From Gloeopeniophorella convolvens (taxonomy: Eukaryota > Basidiomycota > Agaricomycetes > Russulales): DNA of 38,090 nt. Of this stretch, positions 1 through 10,422 are shown one piece after another. How positions within the stretch are numbered: position 1 is the stretch's first letter; every line of letters begins with the position of its first letter. The notes under the pieces are model-generated. The model had not been told where the DNA came from and did no database searches. It worked only from the letters and a program-made list of their open reading frames with translations. The DNA lies in assembly GCA_022496205.1 (NCBI GenBank), contig WTXD01000123.1, positions 1-38,090 on the forward strand. The letters are read 5' to 3'. A program made the translations under genes and the position numbers.

Positions 1-1387
1 CGAGGAGCGGATATTGCTTCGTCCACGTCCACCTCGGAAGGTACTTCTAGGACGATTCGTCCAGTAGGAATCGTCAAGTTCTTGGATAATCTTAACGACT
101 TCCGCAAGCGTCTTTGGTTTGTTTGCGACAGCAGAGTACTTTGCTCGAGTTGATTGTTCAGGTTATGGCGGAGGACAGGGATAGTGACAGTGTCGTCAGT
201 GATGCAGCTTCAGTGCGTGCAACGTCCCAATCTTGGTACCATTCGCGGAAGCGGCGAATGCCTTGTGGATACTGGAAGAATTTGTTGATAGGAGGTGTTT
301 CTGGTCAGGATTGGTGAACATAGTTTCGAAGGCGTCGACAAAGGCTTTCCAGGTGCCATAGGCTTTATTTGTGAGTGCGTCATTCATGCGGACGCCAGCC
401 CATTCTCCGGCACGGGTGTTGTTTTTAAAGTGAGTATAGGCGTCGGCAATCTTCTTGGTGTTGGTGTTGTACAAGTCTTCATTGAGCAAGTAATAGTTAT
501 TAAGATGAGAAAGGAATTGGCGGGCAGTGGCTTCTGTGCCGTCAAAGGGTTCTGGTGGGCTGCCAAGTAACTTGGAAGACATCTTAGGCGGAGCAGTAGT
601 GGTTCCTTGTGATGGTGGGTTTACTGGTGGTTTAAATGGAGGCGGTACTTGAGTCTTTTGAGATGAAGAGGCAACTGGAGTCTGAGTCAGTCCGATACGA
701 GAGACAGGAGGCGTAGGAGTCTGGACAAAAGGTACAAGTTCTTGAGGCTGAGACGGTGGAGGCGCAGCTGATTTAGATAATTCTTCAGGGAGTGGGTTTT
801 CTTGAGGAGACGGATGACGTTCTGGGGTACCAAAGCCTCCAGGTATAGTGCGAGGTGAGTTTGCAGCTAATGGGGTGCCTAATGGAGTAACTTTTCTGGA
901 GATGCGCTGGATGGTTTCTTGAGTAGATTCTAAGAGTTCGTTGACTTCGTCTGAGTCGTCTGAGGAGGTGGTGTAGGTGGTGGTACGATGTGAGTTTGTT
1001 CAGGAGGGTGAAATAAACAGGTTGGTGATTGAAGGATTCCCAGCATTTCCTATCTTCTCTCCAGCGGACTTTCTTGTCTTTGTAAAGTCCTTCTAGGGAA
1101 GCCTAGGCGTAACCTTGGAGTTGATCGGCATGTGGGTAGTAGGCGTTGAGCGCTTCGAGAACTGGTACTTGATAAGTGGTAAAAACTGCTTGCTTGGTTG
1201 CTTCGTCAAGGACGAGAGTTTGTTCAAGGACTGTGGCAATGACGTAGACGTGTCCGCTTTCTTCATCAAGTCTGATTTTCCTAATAGTGCTTCTGGGAGG
1301 TAGATGTCGGGAGATATCAGTGATTTCTTCTGGGCTAGGGTCATTCCAAGTGTTCGCTTTGATGTATTCTTGGAATTCGGTGCTCAT
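1..1387 (-). pseudogene. gag: gypsy-1 gag, copy A, frameshifted and cut by window edge
   Basis: Gag forms the cytoplasmic virus-like particle. The ATG at 1387 opens the same N-terminal region seen in copy B (starting MSTEFQEYIKANTW), and the retrotransposon gag core begins near 582 (MSSKLLGSPPEPFDGTEATA). The copy is dead. A TGG has become TAG at 1103-1105, single-base deletions near 296 and near 205 shift the frame, and the frames at 1387 and 582 do not agree. The zinc knuckle lies beyond the left edge. The ATG sits 10 bases after the stop of the upstream ORF, as in copy B. Identification rests on the near-identity to copy B, which leads directly into pol. Confidence 0.85.
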
Positions 1388-1397
1388 AAAGAGTGAT

Positions 1398-4300
1398 TTA
1401 GACGATAGGTAGTCCTACAACTTGCACAGTGTAGGTGTTGACGTTGTGATGATATGTGATGGTGAAAGCGTGGTTAAGGATGGGACGACGTCGATCAATG
1501 GAATGGCATTCGATGCGGGCGTAGTCTTCTTTGATGTGGTCGCGAAAGATTCTTGTAGATCATTTCCACAGATAGCCTTCAAAGTGCAGAGGGTCGCTAG
1601 TGAAGTTGGCGAGTTCGTGGAGGTCGTGGGGGAAACTGATGATACGGAGTTGGCGACGATTGTATTCTTCTCTGCACCAGCGTCGGAAGTTGTGAAAGCC
1701 AAGGTAGTTTCGAGTAGGCAAGGTTTGGCCGATGTAGATAATTTCTGGATGGTGCGCAACGTTATCACGTTGGATGTCGATGAGTCGGGTTCTACTGAGG
1801 TTTCTTGAATCTTCAGGGGTCGGCGTACGTTGTACTGGTGGTAATGCTACTTGAGGTAGTGGTGTCGGAGGACGGTGTCTAGGAGACCGTCGATGATTAG
1901 GTCTGGATGCCAGGATTGCAACAGAAAGACTCTGATAGTCTAAAATACAGGGTACAGGAGGATCTGACTAGATCTCTGAATACTGGGTATCGGTAAGGTC
2001 ACTGGTGTCTTGTAGGTCAAGGTCGCTGATAGTGTGGATGCTGGGGACGTTGTTGTCTGTTGCTTCTTGTTCTTCGTCGAGGCTGAAGTTGCTGACGATG
2101 CTTGGAGCGTTGTTCCAACTGTTTTCTCCAATGTCTGATTCAGGGGTTGTGGGAGGAATAAGAGGAGGTCGTTGTGGTACAGGATACAGGAAGTCGTTGT
2201 TTGATTGGACAAGGTCGAGGTCGAGTGTATTACTTATAATCCAGTGTGCGTCTTGCAGGTGCAAGGTATAGTTGCAGAAGGGGCCGGAGCGGATAGAGTA
2301 GAGAGGTACTAGAGGGTTTTCTTGAAGTAGGACAAGTTGAGCGAAGTGGAGACGAGTCTGGTACGGAGTAGTGATGAAGCGTTCAAGATAGTAGATTCGA
2401 TGGCCGGTAAGGATTTTCTCGATGAGGTGTTTTTTGTGGACTTGGACAATGTTCCACCAGAAGAGCTCGAGTTCGAGCCAGAGGTTGGTGGTTTGGATGG
2501 GTTCCCAGCGTACACCGCTAGGTCGTTGAAGGAACCAGAAGAGGTGCTGTTCTTCTACAGCACTTTGGACGATGTTCCTTTCAGCGTTGAACCAGTGGCT
2601 GAGGTGTAGATCGTTGTCAAAGAGTTGTCTGAATGGGAGAGATCGTCGGAGTCTTGTTAGAACTGGGGTAAGCCAAGAGTCAGAGCGAACTAGAGTGTCA
2701 GTAGAGAAGTCGTGGATGCGAGCACGAGGGTCGTAGAACTGGAGTCAGATAATGCGATGAAGGACTTGATAATATTTGTCAAAGAAGCGTCGATAGGCTT
2801 GATCAAAGGTTAGGCGATTGTCGTCGTTGTAAGGGATCAGATGGAGTCCTTCAAGCAATACTTGGGGTGGTGCTTCCACTGAGTCGAGTCTGAGTCAATA
2901 GTATCTCCCACAGAGGTGCTACACACTCTAGAAAACGATTGGGCAGACACTATTTACAGGTACAAGTATTCGACTGATTTGCTGGGTTTACAGGAACTCT
3001 TCTACCGGAATATGGATGATGGCGAGGAGGTTGGAGTTGATAGCAAGGAAGGGATCGTCGCCTATCTGTTTGATGTTGTTGGGAACGTGAGCGTAGGCGG
3101 TGAAGAGTTTGAGATGGGGGTAAAGGCTGCAGGCGTTGTTCACAACGGAGTACCAGTTGTCGATGCGGATGAGGCGACCGTGGTTGAAGTGGAGGTTGCC
3201 TTCAGTGGTGAGGACGTGGCCGTCGAGGAAGTCAATATGACGAAGGGGAATTCTTGCTCCTTCGTAGAGTCATTGGGTGCCGAACGCAAGGCCTTTGAAG
3301 GTGTGGATGAGGTGGTAAGTGAAGTTGTAGCGGATGGCACCAAGGGGGAGTTCTCGACAAGGGGGAGTGTAAGCGGTGACGGCGCAGATGTACTGTGGTG
3401 CGTATGGTGGACCTTGTCCATTTACACGCGTGGAAGGGATGGTGATATAGTGCTTGGGAAGGATGATCGACCTGAAGGGACAGACTTCAGGGAGGAACTC
3501 GTCGAAATGGGTGAGGTAGTAGAGGGCGCTGCTGATGCAAGGGACGTGGAAAGGCTGGTGGTGATTACCAATTGCCGCTGGGTAGCCATGTAGGACTTGG
3601 GTGATGCGTTCGTGATAGTAGTGGTTAGTGTGAGCGCAGTCAGGGAATGGTGCACAGCGAGGGAGAACGAAGTGGTTTTCGGCGTAGTCAGTGAGGTCCT
3701 CACTGAACTCAGAGATGGAGGGAGAGCGACGAGGTGGAGCTTAGTATGGAGGAGGTGCGTGGTCTGGGATTTGCTCGACTGCGACGTCGACTAAGATTTC
3801 AAGGGCAGGAGCAGGTGCTGGATTGGGTGCGAAGATCAAAGGGGATACTGTCGCTGCTCGCGAGGGTATGGGAGTTGATATAGGATGAGGAGTATGAGCA
3901 GGAGCAGGACTGAGCGCAGGAGTATGCGTCGACGATGCAGGGCGAGGAGAAAAGGCAGGGATAGAGAGATGCGAAGGGGAGTAAAGAGGCAAAAAACGTG
4001 ACAGGCGAGGCTGGGGAGTGGATACGACAGGGGAGGCTGGAGTAGGCTTGACCAAGGGGCTGGGAGCTTGTTCACCAGTGCGAGAGGGGCCAGGAGTGGG
4101 AGACTGAGGGATGGCTGGAGTGTGTACTATTTCTGCAAAACATTCTTGCACCTGTTGAGCTCTGAGGCGGACTAAGAAGTCGAAGGCCGAGTGATGAGGA
4201 GAGGGAGAGCGAGGTGGTACTGTAAGAACGTCGAGGATTTGTCCTGGTTCGACGTCAATCGGAGATGGGGAACGAGGATGGTATGATGGAGAACGAGGTG

Positions 4301-4514
4301 TAGGCGGAGGACGAGGAGTGGAGACGAGAGGAGGGTACTGGAGTTCAGGAGACAGTCCGCGAGTGGGAGTGCCGTAGTTAAGGGGGTTGGACGGTCCAGA
4401 GGTGGGAGCGTCAAGGTCAAGATAGGACGAGGGGCGAATCAGTGCCTGAGGTTGAGTACGGTCCGAGAGGAGCGCAGTCTGGGGTGCAGTGATTCCAGAG
4501 TAAGAGTAAGACAC
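1398..4514 (-). pseudogene. gypsy-1 5' accessory ORF (ORF1), copy A, 8 stops
   Basis: A reading frame of 1,038 codons plus stop lies between the 5' LTR and gag. It keeps one phase from 4514 to the TAA at 1398-1400 and is interrupted only by point stops, with first bases at 3743, 3272, 2990, 2930, 2921, 2747, 1970 and 1562. The stop at 1562 is CGA in copy B, so it arose by C to T; the one at 1970 is shared with B. The first 250 codons are proline/serine-rich. The middle and end are aromatic- and charge-rich, for example FRRWCREEYNRRQLRIISFP near the C-terminus. I recognise no domain. The first candidate start is GTG, about 42 bases from the LTR, just downstream of a TGA in the same frame, so the start is uncertain. 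Typical Ty3/gypsy elements have no such ORF. Confidence 0.65.
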
Positions 4515-4543
4515 TGGGGTCGCAGCTGATCAGAGGGTGTAAG

Positions 4544-4553
4544 AGACTGTCCA
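4544..4553 (-). promoter_or_regulatory. gypsy-1 self-complementary primer-binding site
   Basis: On the minus strand TGGACAGTCT lies two bases (TT) inside the 5' LTR. It is the exact reverse complement of AGACTGTCCA inside the same LTR (4727 down to 4718), about 34 bases after the TATATAAG box that ends at 4761. This is where the mRNA 5' end is expected. Self-priming of this type is known for the Tf1/sushi group. I could not fit this site to a tRNA 3' end. Confidence 0.75.
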
Positions 4554-4555
4554 AA

Positions 4556-5211
4556 TGTCAGGACTCACTCGCGGAGTGCGCGCAGAGAGGATAGCAGAGG
4601 ATTTGGAGAGCGTTTACAGAGGGGGAACAGAAGATGAGCTGCGAGTATTGCAGAGACGAGGGGGAACACACTAACAGTGCTATTGCAGTGCTAGGTACAG
4701 ATGAGAGTGCCACAGATGGACAGTCTGAGGACCACTGGGCGATACATGGGGGTCTTATATACTACTGGAGACCCCCCAGACGAATCTGGTCTAATTACTG
4801 ATGGGGATTCCAGAGGGGATTCCCCATAACCTCTCCTCTCTGATACGCTTCTTAGATTCCATCGCAGAGTGGGGCTTGAGGCCCCATGGAGTTCTTGATG
4901 ATCAGAGTCCCAAAGAGGACTCATGAAGTGTTTCACCTTGATCAAGGTTCTGGTTACTTTGGGACGAGTAATATGGCCATTCTGAGAGATCCCTAGTCCG
5001 GGATCTTGGGGGTGTTTCAGGGTTAATTGGCCATTAGGGAGTAGGGCGAGGAATGGGGGTGAAGGGTCACATGATGCATTTCGACTTGTAGTCGCAATGT
5101 GAGTGGTACGCGTCGCATTGTGGGCGATGTGTAAGGTGTTTACTAGTAGGGCTGGGTTTGCTCTAGTGTTCTGAGCAGTTCGACCTCCTTGAAGCCTTAG
5201 TGTTCGTGACA
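4556..5211 (-). repeat. gypsy-1 5' LTR of copy A
   Basis: A 656-bp LTR in minus orientation, from TGTCACGAACAC to GTCCTGACA. It matches the LTRs at 14351-15005, 18585-19235 and 30223-30877. It contains a TATATAAG promoter box (4754-4761 on plus) and the self-primer site at 4718-4727. Its U3 part carries an open frame of about 173 codons ending at 4691. Confidence 0.93.
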
Positions 5212-6455
5212 ATGGGCACCCTGGCCGCATTGAGAGAGCCATTGGATTGACGTCACATTTCCTCATTGAGGATTGTCTGCGCAATTTTGTCATGCTCCAG
5301 CTTTGAAGGTAAGCTGGCAGCGAGGATGGTGGAGGCCACTGTGTCATATGATGACGGCATGGCCTGGAGGAGGATGAGGCAGAACTGGAGGTCAGAGACC
5401 CCCATGCCCGCAGAGGTGAGGTTGTTCCTCAGCGCGTTCAGAACATTGAGCTGCTCTGTCAATGGCTTGGAGTCGTTCAGCCGCGCTTGGGTTAAGTTAA
5501 CCCAGTTGTTGAAGGCTGTAGTGGCCCCAACACCTGCATAGGTTTCCCTAAGCTTGTCCCACTTGTGAGCCACTGTAGGATAAGTGGCGTCACTCTCAAT
5601 GGAGCTCCAGATGGTGTATGCCATATGGGACATAAAGTATCCCTTCATGACGCCTTGGGCCGTGTCCCAGTCTTCTTGGGTGACATGGGATGGCATGGCT
5701 CTGATCTCCAGGAGACCGCCAAGGTTTGCCATCATGAGTAGGCCTTTGAACGAGGTAGACCACTCGTTCCAGTTGGAGCCCTCAAACTTGTTGCCCGGAT
5801 TGGGCGTGAGCTTCATGTCCTTGAGGTTGAGTCTCATGGACGTGGTGGAGGCAGGAAGGGAAGCGGTTTGTTGCACCGGCTGCGCAGGGAGAGTGTGTTA
5901 AAGCGCAGCAGAAACAGGGTGCCAACTAGGCAAGCAAGAGCAAAGCTCAGTCAGTGAAGTCAACAGACTAAATGTCATTGGCGCAATACCTAGGCAAGCA
6001 AGAGCAAAGCTAAAGTAACTAGGTAAGCGCAAGTCCGGAAGTTCCGGAAGTAAAGTACTTGCCTCAGTCAGTAAAGTCAACAGACTGAGGCTACAAGGGC
6101 AAAAACAGCGTCCTTTATATACACAAAAGGAGTGTGGTTTGCATGTGATAAACAACAGCAACATGTGATAACCAGAGACCCATGTGAAAGCGGAACTAAA
6201 GTGGGTCGACCGGAACTGCAGGTGGGTCAACCCGGAACTGCATGTGGGTCATGGAAGAGCCCGGAAGAATCTAGAACAGGAACGAAAGTAGGTACAGCCT
6301 TAGGGGCTAGAACATAATGATGTCATATACATTGTAGATCAGATAGCTCGCAGATCACCGAGTCCCTTATCTAATCTAATCAGAGACGTCCTTCCTGTCC
6401 TGAGTCCTGTCCGTCTCAACAGAGAGGAGGATTGAGGAGGAGGTGTCAACGACAT
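5212..6455 (-). pseudogene. gag: copia gag, split by a solo LTR and truncated
   Basis: This is the structural gag of a copia element, with the alpha-helical layout of the UBN2/copia gag-polypeptide family. It has a conserved start near FEGSNWNEWSTSFKGLLMM and a run of helices up to LEHDKIAQTILNEEM. The ATG is at 6455. A solo LTR (5896-6421) interrupts codon 12, and removing the LTR with one target duplication restores the frame exactly (MSLTPPPQSSS then LPAQPVQQTA). A TGA at 5253-5255 is followed by homologous-looking coding sequence, so it is probably a CGA to TGA change. The gene is cut at 5212 by the gypsy-1 LTR, so no zinc knuckle is visible. Confidence 0.8.
5896..6421 (-). repeat. solo copia LTR inside copia-1 gag
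   Basis: A 526-bp LTR (minus orientation, TGTTGAGACGG to CTTTAACA), about 98% identical by eye to 24437-24962 with mostly transition differences. The flanks are GAGTG (5891-5895) and GAGAG (6422-6426), a 5-bp target duplication with one mismatch. The promoter TATATAAA is at 6116-6123 (plus coordinates). A 9-bp stem GCCTCAGTC/GACTGAGGC lies at 6061-6091. Confidence 0.9.
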
Positions 6456-7336
6456 GTTGTCAAAAGTGCGATGGTAAGGTCTGTTGCTGAGGAGCAGTCA
6501 GCAACAGTGCTGGTGCAGAGAAGATGTGGATGCCTCCTGCGCATGTGAACTTGTACCACTGATCATAGTGACCAGTCCTCAGAGCCCATGATGTGCGACT
6601 TTGTTAATGTACTTTGTAAGGTAATCCACTGTAGAGATGAGCCACCCGGCATGACCATAGAGACGGCATTAAAATAGCCCATCTATATGCTTTGGGGGAG
6701 TCTCTACTTAAGGCCTAGATGATTGGGCCAGTGAATAAGGGGGTCCAATTTGTTCTACATGCATGGCGCTCTGTTTCCCAATGGTCAGAAGACCTGGTAC
6801 TGACGCTGGTTCATGCAGAGGTGAACTGTGAGGCTCATCCCTATGTACTACTGTATAGTAGGGTAGCGCAGTTGTAACAGGCGCAAGGTCTAGGGTGGTG
6901 TTCCCCGCCTTGTTATACACCAAAACCGCTCCCACTTAAGGGTAGACAGCCAACCGTTCACTAGCCAAAAAGCATCACAAGGGGCTTCCCCCCTGCTTGC
7001 CTAAGGGGCCATAAGGGCCGCTCTTCTGGCTTCACACACAGCGGCTAACTACTGCACGCTGGTGGGTTTCCTCAGGAACATGTACAGTAGTGTATAGTAA
7101 AAGTACTGTAAGTGCGCACTGTGGGGTGAGGAAGCTTACTGTGGTTCTGCGTCGCCACGCTCCGTCCCACAGCTTGCAGGAAGTCTGGTTAAGACCCAAG
7201 TGCTATGCACAATCCCATGGCCTAGCCAGGGAAGGAGGAAGGATAGAATGGAACAGAGGCTTGCCTTGTTGGGAGTAGAAGTGCGTTGGCTTGTCAAGGG
7301 AGTTTGTGTAAATCTTCAATGCAAGGTATTTAGGCA
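6456..7336 (-). other. copia-1 untranslated leader (about 880 bp)
   Basis: Sequence between the primer site and the gag ATG. I see no convincing ORF. A perfect 10-bp stem (CTGTTGCTGA/TCAGCAACAG, 7-base loop) occupies 6481-6507, 26 bases upstream of the ATG. The leader is long for a copia element and may hide an older insertion, but I found no terminal repeats in it. Confidence 0.5.
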
Positions 7337-7348
7337 GGGCCCATAACC
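7337..7348 (-). promoter_or_regulatory. copia primer-binding site, initiator tRNA-Met half type
   Basis: Directly next to the LTR the minus strand reads GGTTATGGGCCC. This is complementary to the anticodon arm of initiator tRNA-Met (with CAT in the middle), not to its 3' CCA end. Drosophila copia uses a cleaved half of that tRNA with essentially the same site. The position shows that 7349-7828 is a 5' LTR and not a solo LTR. Confidence 0.8.
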
Positions 7349-7828
7349 TGTTGAAGCACAGCAGAGGGTGGAGTGACAACTGAAGGACACAGAGTGATGC
7401 TCAGTCAAGGAAGGTCAAAAGACTTGATTACAACAATACCTGAAAGACACAGAGTAACGCTGTAAGGTAGTGTAAGTATAAGAAGGTAGAAAGGAGCATA
7501 AGTGTACTTGCCTCAGTCAAGGAAGGTCAAAAGACTGAGGCTACAAAGGCGAAGAAAGGAGTCCTTATATACTGTAAGGAGCGATGGATAGCATGTGATA
7601 AACACTGCTTAGAAAGCCTAGGAGACCCACATGAAACGGAGTAAGAGTGGGTACCGGAGTACAGGGTGGGTCATGGAATGCCCTAAAAGAGTCCGGAACA
7701 CGGAAACGAATGTGGGGCTGAACACAGCCTTAAGTCTAGAACATTATGTACACAAGATAAGATAGTCCTTGATCATTAGGTCCATATCTAATCTAATCAG
7801 AGCCGCCAGGACACTGTCCGTCTCAACA
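7349..7828 (-). repeat. copia-1 5' LTR
   Basis: A 480-bp LTR in minus orientation, ends TGTTGAGACGG and CTTCAACA, diverged from the 526-bp copia LTRs. The flanks TAACC and GGAGA do not match, consistent with interior on the left and gypsy-1 B on the right. A TATATAA box lies at 7565-7571 and a conserved stem GCCTCAGTC/GACTGAGGC at 7510-7541. Confidence 0.88.
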
Positions 7829-8560
7829 GGAGAAAACAGTTGGAACAACGCCCCCAGCATCATCAGTAACTTCAGCCTTGACGAAGAACAAGAAGCAACA
7901 GACAACAACGTCCCCAGCATCCACACTATCAGCGACCTTGACCTACAAGACACCAGTGACCTTACCGATACCCAGTATTTAGAGATCTAGTCAGATCCTC
8001 CTGTACCCTGTATTTTAGACTATCAGAGTCTTTCTGTTGCAATCCTGGCATCCAGACCTAATCATCGACGGTCTTCTAGACACCGTCCTCCGACACCACT
8101 ACCTCAAGTAGCATTACCACCAGTACAACGTACGCCGACCCCTGAAGATTCAAGAAACCTCAGTAGAACCCGACTCATCGACATCCAACGTGATAACGTT
8201 GCGCACCATCCAGAAATTATCTACATCGGCCAAACCTTGCCTACTCGAAACTACCTTGGCTTTCACAACTTCCGACGCTGGTGCAGAGAAGAATACAATC
8301 GTCGCCAACTCCGTATCATCAGTTTCCCCCACGACCTCCACGAACTCGCCAACTTCACTAGCGATCCTCTACACTTTGAAGGCTATCTGTGGAAGCGATC
8401 TACAAGAATCTTTCGCGACCACATCGAAGAAGACTACGCCCGCATTGAACGCCGTTCCATTGATCGACGTTGTCCTATCCTTAACCACGCTTTCACCATC
8501 ACATATCATCACAACGTCAACACCTACACCATACAAGTTGTAGGACTACCTATCGTCTAA
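7829..8560 (+). pseudogene. gypsy-1 5' accessory ORF (ORF1), copy B, C-terminal part
   Basis: The last 244 codons of the accessory ORF aligned without gaps to 2129-1398 of copy A. One in-frame TAG at 7988-7990 is shared with copy A; after it the frame is open to the TAA at 8558-8560. The C-terminal segment (about residues 840-1038 of the whole ORF) is rich in Arg, His, Tyr and Trp and ends TYTIQVVGLPIV. Function unknown. Copia-1 cuts the 5' side at 7829. The shared stop either predates both copies or marks a real end followed by a readthrough or downstream frame. Confidence 0.6.
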
Positions 8561-8570
8561 ATCACTCTTT

Positions 8571-10375
8571 ATGAGCACCGAATTCCAAGAATACATCAAA
8601 GCGAACACTTGGAATGACCCTAGCCCAGAAGAAATCACCAACATCTCCTGACATCTACCTCCCGGAAGCATTATTAGGAAAATCAGACTTGACGAAGAAA
8701 GCGGACACGTCTACGCCATCGCCACAGTCCTTGGACGAACTCTTGTCCTTGACGAGGCAACCAGGCAAACAGTTTTCACCACTTATCAAGTATCAGTCCT
8801 CGACGCACTCAACGCTTACTACCCACACGCCAATCAACTTCAAGGTTACGCCTGGGCGTCCTTAGAAGGACTTTACAAAGACAAGAAAGTCCGTTGGAAC
8901 GAAGGAAAGAAGCGGTGGCAATACTTCAACAACCAATCAGTATACTTCGACCCTCCTGAACAAACCCGCGTTGTACCACCACCTACACCACCTCCCTCAG
9001 ACAACTCAGACGAAGTCAACGAACTTCTAGAATCTACTCAAGAAACCATCCACCGTATCTCCAGAAAAGTTACTCCATTAGGCACCCCTTAGCTGCAAAC
9101 TTGCCTCGCACCATACCTGGAGGCTTTGGTACCCCGGAACGTCATCCATCTCCTCAACAAAACCCAGTTCCTGAAGAATCATCTGAACCAGTTGTGCCTC
9201 CACCGTCTCAGCCTCAAGAACTTGTACCTTTCGTCTAGACTCCTACACCTCCTGTCTCTCGTATTGGACCGACTCAAACTCCAGTTGCCTCTTCATCTCG
9301 TCAGACTCAAGTACTGCCTCTATTCAAACCACCAGTAAACCCACCATCACAAGGAACCACTACTGCTCCGCCTAAGATGTCTTCCAAGTTACTCGGCAGC
9401 CCACCAGAACCCTTTGACGGCACAGAAGCCACTGCCCGCCAATTCCTTTCTCATCTTAATAACTATTACTTGCTCAATGAAGACTTGTACAACACCAACA
9501 CCAAGAAGATTGCCGACGCCTATACTCACTTTAAAAACAACACCCGTGCCGGAGAATGGGCTGGCGTCCGCATGAATGACGCACTCACAAATAAAGCCTA
9601 TGGCACCTGGAAAGCCTTTGTCGACGCCTTCGAAACTATGTTCACCAATCCTGACCAGAAACACCTCGCTATCAACAAATTCTTCCAGTATCCACAAGGC
9701 ATTCGCCGCTTCCGCGAATGGTACCAAGATTGGGACGTTGCACGCACTGAAGCTGCCATCACTGACGACACTGTCACTATCCCTGTCCTCCGCCATAACC
9801 TGAACAATCAACTCGAGCAAAAGTACTCTGCTGTCGCAAACAAACCAAAGACGCTTGCGGAAGTCATTAAGATTATCCAAGAACTTGACGATTCCTACTG
9901 GACGAATCGTCCTAGAAGTACCTTCCGAGGTGGACGCGGACGAAGCAATATCCGCTCCCTTGGAGAAGGAGAAATCTCACAAGTTAATGCGACCACTGCA
10001 TTTCCCTCACTCACTACTGAAGAGCGCAAGCGTCGTCGCGACAACAACCTTTGCATGTACTGTGGAGGAGGAGGACACTGGTCCGACAAATGCCTCAGAA
10101 AGCCCGGCGGACCCTCATCTTCCACTTCATTCAATTTTAACCGCCGAGGTAGAGGAAACTTCAGAGGATCATTCCGAGGCCACGGACGCAACGGATCCTT
10201 CACTCCCTCATCTAACTCTCGCAATCTCATTGCGAATGAACCATCATCCTCCTCCACTACCGACACTTCTATCCAAGCTATCAATAGCTGGTATGCTCAA
10301 GCCACTCCTGAGGCTAAGCAAGCCGTTTCTGACATCATCTCCCCATCTACCACTTCCGAGAAGAAGGATTTTTGA
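8571..10375 (+). pseudogene. gag: gypsy-1 gag, copy B
   Basis: Capsid/nucleocapsid precursor of about 600 codons. The N-terminal 268 residues (from ATG 8571) are proline-rich towards the gag core, which starts at 9377-9379 and contains the helical retrotransposon gag domain to about 9880. A CCHC zinc knuckle, CMYCGGGGHWSDKC, follows near 10054-10095, with a Gly/Arg-rich nucleic-acid-binding tail around it. Two lesions kill the copy: CGA to TGA near 8650 (copy A keeps CGA) and loss of one A near 9087, which turns CCA TTA into CCT TAG. From 9377 to the TGA at 10373 the frame is intact (332 codons). Pol begins 48 bases downstream in another frame. Confidence 0.88.
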
Positions 10376-10422
10376 ACCGTCCCATAGCCGCACTGTCTAT
10401 TGGGACTCTTTGTGTTTAGAGG

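Larger units (their letters stand above)
1..5211 (-). mobile_element. Gypsy-1 copy A (Ty3/gypsy chromovirus), 5' half
   Basis: This is the 5' part of a Ty3/gypsy retrotransposon read right to left: 5' LTR, primer-binding site, a long 5' accessory ORF, then gag running off the left edge. The stretch 1-2129 matches 7829 to about 9960 on the plus strand (copy B) almost base for base, which fixes family and orientation. The LTR abuts copia gag sequence at 5212, so the element landed in copia-1. The outer flank (ATGGG) and inner flank (CCAAA) of the LTR differ, as expected for a 5' LTR with interior attached rather than a solo LTR. Pol and the 3' LTR lie outside the window. Confidence 0.9.
5212..7828 (-). 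mobile_element. Copia-1 (Ty1/copia), 5' part
   Basis: This is the 5' end of a Ty1/copia element read right to left: LTR 7349-7828, primer site 7337-7348, leader 6456-7336, gag from 6455. A solo copia LTR sits in gag, and gypsy-1 copy A truncates gag at 5212. Its right end joins gypsy-1 copy B at 7829, so copia-1 inserted into the 5' accessory ORF of B. Pol and the 3' LTR are not in the window on this side. Confidence 0.85.

Noticed and set aside
2916..3593. 225-codon plus-strand ORF
   Set aside because: It is antisense to the gypsy-1 5' accessory ORF, whose frame is supported over 1,038 codons in the other direction and in copy B.
4544..4555. Gypsy-1 tRNA primer site (it begins TGG)
   Set aside because: The extended complement does not fit a T-arm and acceptor arrangement I can recognise, whereas it matches the element's own LTR over 10 bases.
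4556..5211. Solo LTR with target duplication at copy A
   Set aside because: The flanks CCAAA and ATGGG differ, and the left side continues with primer site and ORF of the same family, so it is a 5' LTR.
4691..5347. 218-codon minus-strand ORF
   Set aside because: It is a chance fusion of copia gag in a wrong frame with the gypsy-1 LTR U3 frame; only the LTR part is reported, as part of the pol-LTR finding.
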